A stretch of 8,216 bases of DNA from Bifidobacterium breve (GTDB taxonomy: Bacteria; Actinomycetota; Actinomycetes; Mycobacteriales; Mycobacteriaceae). The position numbers and the translations under genes are program-made. Positions 1 through 3,759 of this stretch are shown in pieces; within the stretch, counting starts at the first letter, position 1, and every line of letters begins with the position of its first letter. Below the pieces are notes generated by a model, which saw nothing but the letters and a program-made list of their open reading frames with translations, did not search any database and was not told the origin of the DNA. The stretch covers positions 1 to 8,216 of the forward strand of contig CAMCWJ010000117.1 in NCBI GenBank assembly GCA_945882475.1. The letters run 5' to 3'.

Positions 1-1554
1 GACATACAAGCGTTCTCGGGCCCGCTCCAGGGCGACGCTGTCGTTGACCACCAGCACGATGGCCCGCCGTTCCAGGCCTTTGAAGCCGAGCACGTGGCCG
101 TAGAACACCTGCTCGGCATCCCAGAAGCTGTCCCAGTAGGCCTGCGTGCCCTCAGCCTGGCGGTTCTTCTGCTCCTCGTGGCGGCTGCCGGTCGTCAGCA
201 GTGCGACGTCTTCGGGCCGCCAGCCCTCGTCGAGCAGCGCCTCGACCTGATCGTCGCCGACGTCGAGGGCAGCGTCGCGGGAGCAGGCCACGAACCGGAC
301 CTCCGGCCCGTCACCGCCGCGGAAGCGCATCGGGTGATCCACCAACGGGTGAAAGGCGGTGGCGATCTGGCGGGTATTGCGGATGTTGTGATCGAGAATC
401 AGCGGCACCATCGGCACCGGCGGGGTGCCCTGGCGGTCGAACACCCGCTGGCCCTCGTCGCTGAACACGTACAGTCCGCCGGTTTCCGGGTCGCGCAGAC
501 CGGCCAGGATCGGCTCCCACCAACTGTCGGCGAAGTCCTGCGCCTCGTCGATCACGATGGAGTCGAACCGCTGCCCGTCGGGCAGGTTGGCAGCCAGGCT
601 GACCATGTCCGCGGGCAGGTCGTGCTCGAAGAACTGGGTGGTCGCCTGGGTTCGCTCGGCCTCGTCGGGACCGACGGGCGCACCCCAGCGGATGCCCAGG
701 GCGTGGAACTCCCCGACATAGCCGGGCTGCTGGCGCTGCGTGAAGCCCGCGGTGATGCGTTTGAGGTAGGAAGCCAGGCCGTGCGAGTAGCAGATCAGCG
801 CGACCCGCTGCCCCTGGCTCGCCAGCCGGCGGGCCTGCTCGACGGCCATGAACGTCTTGCCGCTGCCCGCCCCGCCGCGCACCTCGACGCGGTGCAGCAG
901 CCGGGTGGCGTCGAGGACGACGGCCTGCTGCTCGGTCAGGATGTCGGCGGCGTCCTCGTTCTCCAGCGCCCGGGCGACGACGTCGCGTTGCGGGAGCCCA
1001 CGCCCACTCAGCGAGGTCCGCAGCTGCTCGATCCCAGTGGCGCTCAGCAACGGGTACTGAATTTCCTGTTGCTGCACAATGTCATTGAGGCGCGACGCCA
1101 ACTGCCCCAGCTCGTCGCGGTCGATCACCATCCAGCGCGGGCAGTCCGGCAGCGCGAAGTCCGCCGGCACCGAACTGTTGGGGAGCACCACCACGTGGTT
1201 CCAGCGCACTCTGCCCTGGGTCCAGCGCGGGTCCTTTTCGATGAAGTCGCGCAGCGCGTAGTGCGCCTGGCGCACCTGCCGGACCGGTTCGATGGGGTCG
1301 ACATTGCCGTTGCGTTTGCGCTGCAGCCACCCGGCGCCGTCGTGGGAGACCTCGCCGCCCTTGACCTCGACGCACACGATGCCGCCGCCGTCGATGGCGA
1401 CCACGAAGTCGATCTCGTGGTCCTTGAGGCGGTCGGTGACGCGCTGGCTTGCGATGACGAGGTCGCCGTCACCGAGTTGGTCCACCAGGGCCTTGTGCAC
1501 CAGGCGCTCGCTGTCGTTGGCCAGTCGGGGGTTCTCGGGTGCGGTGATGGTCAT
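1..1554 (-). CDS. NERD-domain nuclease / UvrD-like superfamily 1 DNA helicase (3' end outside window)
   Basis: The visible 518 residues join an N-terminal NERD (nuclease-related) domain to an SF1 helicase core. In the NERD part the nuclease-type signature is intact: E47-I-D49-F-V-V, then E63-V-K65-G-G, the D...ExK pattern of the PD-(D/E)XK fold. Helicase motifs follow in order: Walker A GGAGSGKT with K233, motif Ia around LICYSHGLASYL, Walker B/DEAQD at 336-340, motif III-like FSDEGQRVF near D366, motif IV around N390 (HNIRNTRQIA), motif V FKGLE from F491, and the start of motif VI (ARERLYV) at the window edge. The expected role is ATP-driven DNA unwinding coupled to DNA cleavage in the cytoplasm, in repair or defence; the substrate cannot be read from sequence. 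The ATG at 1554 has GGGGAGG seven bases upstream. The first base of the start codon begins an ATGA overlap with a small upstream frame, suggesting translational coupling. Only the C-terminal end is missing. Family assignment is secure; cellular role is inference. Confidence 0.9.
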   Translation of the reverse strand, partial: MTITAPENPRLANDSERLVHKALVDQLGDGDLVIASQRVTDRLKDHEIDFVVAIDGGGIVCVEVKGGEVSHDGAGWLQRKRNGNVDPIEPVRQVRQAHYALRDFIEKDPRWTQGRVRWNHVVVLPNSSVPADFALPDCPRWMVIDRDELGQLASRLNDIVQQQEIQYPLLSATGIEQLRTSLSGRGLPQRDVVARALENEDAADILTEQQAVVLDATRLLHRVEVRGGAGSGKTFMAVEQARRLASQGQRVALICYSHGLASYLKRITAGFTQRQQPGYVGEFHALGIRWGAPVGPDEAERTQATTQFFEHDLPADMVSLAANLPDGQRFDSIVIDEAQDFADSWWEPILAGLRDPETGGLYVFSDEGQRVFDRQGTPPVPMVPLILDHNIRNTRQIATAFHPLVDHPMRFRGGDGPEVRFVACSRDAALDVGDDQVEALLDEGWRPEDVALLTTGSRHEEQKNRQAEGTQAYWDSFWDAEQVFYGHVLGFKGLERRAIVLVVNDSVALERARERLYV

Positions 1555-1697
1555 GCCGATGCCTCCCCGGGTTCTTCGCCGACTGGCCAATCGTAGGGGC
1601 CGGACGGGGTCAGGCCGGCGAGCCTGTACAGTTGGAGGCAGAGTCGTTTCGCCTCAGCGGCGACGTCTAGCAGCGATCCCCAGGACTGGCTGACCGT
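1551..1697 (-). CDS. Candidate 48-aa small protein with ACG in place of a start codon, ATGA-overlapping the helicase gene
   Basis: This minus-strand frame is open from 1742 to the TGA at 1553-1551, and that TGA overlaps the helicase ATG as ATGA, a typical operon junction. It contains no ATG, GTG or TTG. The most natural beginning is ACG at 1697-1695, which lies about 11 bases after AGGTGGAG. Read from there (ACG as M) it begins MVSQSWGSLLDVAAEAKRL, continues through LCLQLYRLAGLTPSGPYDW and ends PVGEEPGEASA. That is a plausible short helix plus an acidic tail, and third codon positions are mostly G or C. I do not recognise the protein. It may be a real small gene using a rare ACG start, a gene whose ATG has mutated to ACG, a sequencing error, or a chance frame. 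The overlap and protein-like composition favour a real or recently lost gene co-expressed with the helicase. Confidence 0.42.
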   Translation of the reverse strand, partial: TVSQSWGSLLDVAAEAKRLCLQLYRLAGLTPSGPYDWPVGEEPGEASA

Positions 1698-1761
1698 GCG
1701 ATCCGATTCTCCACCTGACCGGCATTCGATTCCGGCTGGGCCTCAACACGAAGGAAGCCCC

Positions 1762-1872
1762 ATGCAAGACAGTCTGTTCTCCCACCCTGTGGAGACGGAG
1801 TACGTCGCACCGAAGAACGAGGATTCTGCGGAGCCGGTGAAGAACCCGGTTTTCTCGGACCAGCAGAAGTAG
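1762..1872 (+). CDS. Candidate 36-aa acidic small protein, divergent from the helicase module
   Basis: A short frame from ATG at 1762 to TAG at 1870-1872 encodes 36 residues, beginning MQDSLFSHPVETEYVAPK and ending AEPVKNPVFSDQQK. It is preceded by AAGGAAG, giving a six-base spacer from AAGGA to the ATG, which is a better ribosome-binding site than that of the cold-shock gene downstream. Twenty-eight of its 35 codons after the start end in G or C, as expected of a GC-rich actinobacterial gene. The peptide is acidic (seven D/E against three K), has no Cys and no membrane or signal segment. It begins about 65 bases from the divergent small minus-strand frame and ends 128 bases before the cold-shock ORF. 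I do not recognise it. It could be a small regulatory or structural protein, or a leader peptide; a role cannot be assigned. Confidence 0.55.
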   Translation: MQDSLFSHPVETEYVAPKNEDSAEPVKNPVFSDQQK

Positions 1873-2000
1873 CTATTCGGCTGCGGTACAAGCACTTTCA
1901 GATCCTCAGATCGCGGATGCCCGAAAGGCGCCGCCGTCGTGTAGGCTCAGGCTAGGACGCCCGATTGTCTGGCGTCCGTGTGAAGAAATGAGAAGTAAGA
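1873..2000 (+). promoter_or_regulatory. Promoter and structured 5' UTR of the cold-shock gene
   Basis: The best sigma-A-like -10 is TAGGCT at 1942-1947 (matches TANNNT). No convincing -35 is present, which is common for mycobacterial promoters. A start about seven bases later would put the RNA 5' end at the edge of a perfect 7-bp hairpin, GGACGCC at 1955-1961 pairing with GGCGTCC at 1971-1977 around a nine-base loop. The remaining leader is A/G-rich and unstructured up to the AGAAG at 1991-1995 that serves as a weak Shine-Dalgarno for the ATG at 2001. A 5'-terminal stem of this kind can protect a message from decay. The promoter position is inferred; the hairpin is seen directly. No classical enterobacterial cold-box leader is evident. 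Confidence 0.4.
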
Positions 2001-2204
2001 ATGGCACAGGGAACTGTGAAGTGGTTCAACAGCGAAAAGGGCTTCGGCTTTATCGCTCCCGACGGTGGGGCTGAGGACGTTTTCGTCCACTTCTCCGAGA
2101 TCTCCGGAAGCGGCTACAAGTCGCTGGAGGAGAACCAGCGGGTCGTCTTTGACATCGGCCAGGGCGCCAAGGGCCCCCAGGCACTCGCGGTTCGCCCCGA
2201 GTAG
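2001..2204 (+). CDS. Cold-shock protein, CspA family (single cold-shock domain)
   Basis: This 67-residue protein is one complete cold-shock domain, a five-stranded OB-fold that binds single-stranded RNA and DNA and acts as an RNA chaperone in the cytoplasm. It begins MAQGTVKWFNSEKGFGFIAP. RNP1 is K13-G-F-G-F-I18 and RNP2 is V27-F-V-H-F31; W8, F15, F17, F28, H30 and F31 give the usual aromatic binding face. Length and ending (GPQALAVRPE) match actinobacterial CspA proteins, with the typical KGPQA segment near the C terminus. Mycobacteria carry several such paralogs, so no specific gene name is given. It is monocistronic: a structured leader lies upstream and a strong intrinsic terminator begins 18 bases after the stop. 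Cold induction is known for some family members but cannot be shown from this sequence; others are constitutive. Confidence 0.97.
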   Translation: MAQGTVKWFNSEKGFGFIAPDGGAEDVFVHFSEISGSGYKSLEENQRVVFDIGQGAKGPQALAVRPE

Positions 2205-2222
2205 CGAGAACAAAGAGCTAAC

Positions 2223-2263
2223 AATGTGGGTCGGCAGGGAAACCTGCCGGCCCACATTTTTTT
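2223..2263 (+). terminator. Strong Rho-independent terminator of the cold-shock gene
   Basis: A 16-bp stem pairs 2223-2238 with 2243-2258, with 15 Watson-Crick pairs and one G-U (2231/2250). A GAAA tetraloop at 2239-2242 caps it, and seven consecutive T fill 2257-2263. It begins 18 bases after the cold-shock stop codon. GNRA loop, GC-rich stem and T-tract make it a textbook intrinsic terminator, which is relatively uncommon in mycobacteria. It should isolate the cold-shock transcript from the operon downstream. Confidence 0.95.
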
Positions 2264-2285
2264 GTCCTGGTACCGAAACCGCTTG

Positions 2286-2301
2286 GAAAAGCTAGCTTTT
2301 C
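2286..2301. promoter_or_regulatory. Perfect 16-bp palindrome upstream of the DUF5994-type gene (candidate operator)
   Basis: GAAAAGCTAGCTTTTC is a perfect dyad and AT-rich within a GC-rich genome. It ends 15 bases before TAGGGT (2317-2322), the best -10 candidate for the following gene, so it covers the -35 region, a usual place for a repressor or activator site. As RNA it could also form a short stem with a four-base loop, but the four T that follow are few for a terminator. The binding protein is unknown. Confidence 0.4.
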
Positions 2302-2316
2302 GCGTTCGGCCGGGCG

Positions 2317-2346
2317 TAGGGTTGAGTCATCGGCGGGTTTTCGCCG
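2317..2346 (+). promoter_or_regulatory. Candidate -10 and 5' hairpin for the DUF5994/membrane-protein operon
   Basis: TAGGGT at 2317-2322 matches the TANNNT -10 of mycobacterial housekeeping promoters. A start near 2329 would place the transcript end at a 5-bp hairpin, CGGCG at 2331-2335 pairing with CGCCG at 2342-2346 around GGTTTT. The layout repeats that of the cold-shock leader. No good -35 is seen; the palindrome at 2286-2301 occupies that area. Confidence 0.3.
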
Positions 2347-2363
2347 CAAGACGGGAGCGTCCG

Positions 2364-2816
2364 ATGACGCAAACACCAATCCGCTCCACAGCCGGCTGGC
2401 ACCAGCCGCCACCTGAGCACACACCGCGGCTGCGCCTCAAGCCCAAGGCCTCCCCCACCGGCTTCGTCGACGGCGCGTGGTGGCCGCACGGCACCGACCT
2501 GATTGCCGAACTGCCGGACCTGCTCGCGGTGCTGTCGGTGCGACTCGGTCCGATCAGCCACGTCACCTATCAGATGGACGAGTGGGCGAAGGCGCCGGTC
2601 AAGACGGTCATCGGCGGTCGGGTGGTCCGCCTCGCCGGCTACCACCGCCAGCCCCGCAACACCATCGAGGTACTCGGCCTCGGCGGCGCCAGCGTGCTGC
2701 TGCTGGTGGTGCCCGCCGGCGCCGATGCTGACCAGGCCCACGACACGATGATGGCCGCGGCGACACCCGAGGACGCCTCGACCACGGACGGCCTGATGGT
2801 GGCTGCCCACCGCTAG
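2364..2816 (+). CDS. DUF5994 family protein
   Basis: A 150-residue soluble protein recognised as DUF5994-type by RLRLKPKASPTGFVDGAWWP (22-41), the following DLIAELPDLLAVLSVRLG block (45-62), a Y/W-containing strand region (VTYQMDEW, 67-74), and a C-terminal half ending in VLLLVVPAGADADQA (111-125). The family is actinobacterial and of unknown biochemical function; the invariant-looking DGAWWP is its hallmark. No signal peptide is present, and the hydrophobic VLLLVV run is a probable buried strand, so it should be cytoplasmic. The ATG at 2364 is chosen because GGGAG precedes it by about seven bases; the in-frame GTG/TTG-type extension back to 2226 would run through the cold-shock terminator hairpin and is rejected. 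The membrane-protein gene begins 6 bases after its stop, implying one transcript. Function unknown. Confidence 0.88.
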   Translation: MTQTPIRSTAGWHQPPPEHTPRLRLKPKASPTGFVDGAWWPHGTDLIAELPDLLAVLSVRLGPISHVTYQMDEWAKAPVKTVIGGRVVRLAGYHRQPRNTIEVLGLGGASVLLLVVPAGADADQAHDTMMAAATPEDASTTDGLMVAAHR

Positions 2817-2822
2817 TCTGGG

Positions 2823-3716
2823 GTGGTGGTCGACGGGACTCACACCGTTGCAGCCAGGAACCCCTTGGATCTGACTGCGCTGGTGACGGTGGCGCTGTTG
2901 GTGGTGGGCTTCACCTTCAGCGACGACGTCGTCGAGTTCCTCTGTGATCTGACCGGGAACTCGCAGTCCGCGAATAATCCGTGGTTGGTGTTCGGTATGG
3001 ACATGCTGCTGGTGGCGGGCACCGCCGCGTTGAAGTGGCGGATCAACGGCGGCGCCGATCGCAGAACGTTCGTGCGACGGCTTTTCACCGGTTGGTGGGC
3101 CGCCGGCGCGGCACTCGCCGTCATCGCCCACCCGATTCTGATCTCCACTGCCGACTTTCGCGCGGGCCTCGGCGACACGGAGGCAGCCTGGGTCAACCTG
3201 CTGGCCTCGATGGTGTTCGTCGTTGCGATGACACTGCTGCTGCGGTCCGCGCTCGCAGAGGGAACGTCATCGCGGAGCTGGATCGTCCCCCTCGTCATCG
3301 GAACCGCTGTCGTCCAGATCGCAACCGCCCTGTGGTACCCGGTGATCGATGTCGAAAGAGGCTGCGGCGGTGACGTTTCCCCGAGCTACTACTCCGAAAT
3401 GGCGAACATTCTCGCGGTGGTACTGCTGACACTCGGGGTCGAGATGAACTTCGTGCGCCGCAATGCCACCGCGCGCGACGTTGGTCAGCGGGTCGCGCCG
3501 GTGCTGACCGTCGTCTTGTTGTGCATCGGGTTGGGGTTGTCGTTCTCCATGCTGGTGAAAGCCGACCTAGGGACGCAGTGCGGCCTCGCGGCGACGTGGC
3601 ACGAATACATCGCCTTCGCGGTCAGCACCCAGGCGTTGGCGGTGGGACTGTCCACGCTGGTGTGGCTGATGCTGATCGATGCGGTGGGTACGGACGGTCC
3701 CGACAACAGGTCGTGA
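2823..3716 (+). CDS. Hypothetical integral membrane protein with about eight transmembrane segments
   Basis: A 297-residue polytopic membrane protein that I do not recognise. Hydrophobic segments lie roughly at 17-40, 53-72, 89-108, 123-144, 153-175, 192-211, 225-246 and 261-286, so about eight helices with both ends on the same side. Short basic loops (KWRINGGADRRTFVRR at 71-86 and RRNATARDVGQR at 212-223) suggest those faces are cytoplasmic by the positive-inside rule. Four cysteines occur at C41, C181, C234 and C253; C181 sits in an ERGCGGD loop and C253 in a GTQCG loop, which with C41 lie between helices. There is no ATPase, kinase or enzyme motif. Start is GTG at 2823 (GTG at 2826 is an alternative); the ribosome-binding site is weak, and the 6-base gap from the DUF5994-type stop suggests translational coupling. 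Transport, sensing or a structural role are all possible. Confidence 0.82.
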   Translation: MVVDGTHTVAARNPLDLTALVTVALLVVGFTFSDDVVEFLCDLTGNSQSANNPWLVFGMDMLLVAGTAALKWRINGGADRRTFVRRLFTGWWAAGAALAVIAHPILISTADFRAGLGDTEAAWVNLLASMVFVVAMTLLLRSALAEGTSSRSWIVPLVIGTAVVQIATALWYPVIDVERGCGGDVSPSYYSEMANILAVVLLTLGVEMNFVRRNATARDVGQRVAPVLTVVLLCIGLGLSFSMLVKADLGTQCGLAATWHEYIAFAVSTQALAVGLSTLVWLMLIDAVGTDGPDNRS

Positions 3717-3742
3717 ACACGCCCGGCTGTCAGGACCGTCCG
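3691..3742. terminator. Large dyad between convergent genes (probable bidirectional transcription barrier)
   Basis: Positions 3691-3705 pair with 3728-3742 over 15 positions with a single C/A mismatch (3701/3733), around a 22-base loop that contains the stop codon of the membrane-protein gene (3714-3716). It lies between that gene and the oppositely oriented repeat-protein gene ending at 3760. There is no T-tract on either side, so it is not a canonical intrinsic terminator, but its position fits a shared 3'-end hairpin that pauses polymerase or protects both transcripts. Confidence 0.5.
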
Positions 3743-3759
3743 AGGTACGCCGCCCTTGG

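Noticed and set aside
94..1596. 500-codon open frame on the plus strand
   Set aside because: It lies antisense to the helicase gene, whose motifs are complete and ordered; the plus-strand translation shows no domain and is an effect of high GC.
1667..1891. 74-codon minus-strand open frame starting at 1891
   Set aside because: It is antisense to the 36-residue ORF, has no ribosome-binding site, and its translation is Arg/Ser/Pro-rich as expected of a shadow.
2226..2363. Upstream extension of the DUF5994-type gene
   Set aside because: It would start inside the cold-shock terminator stem; the ATG at 2364 has a Shine-Dalgarno and the conserved part begins after it.
2292..3131. 279-codon minus-strand open frame
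   Set aside because: It overlaps the DUF5994-type and membrane-protein genes in antisense and has low-complexity His/Arg/Gly composition without a domain.
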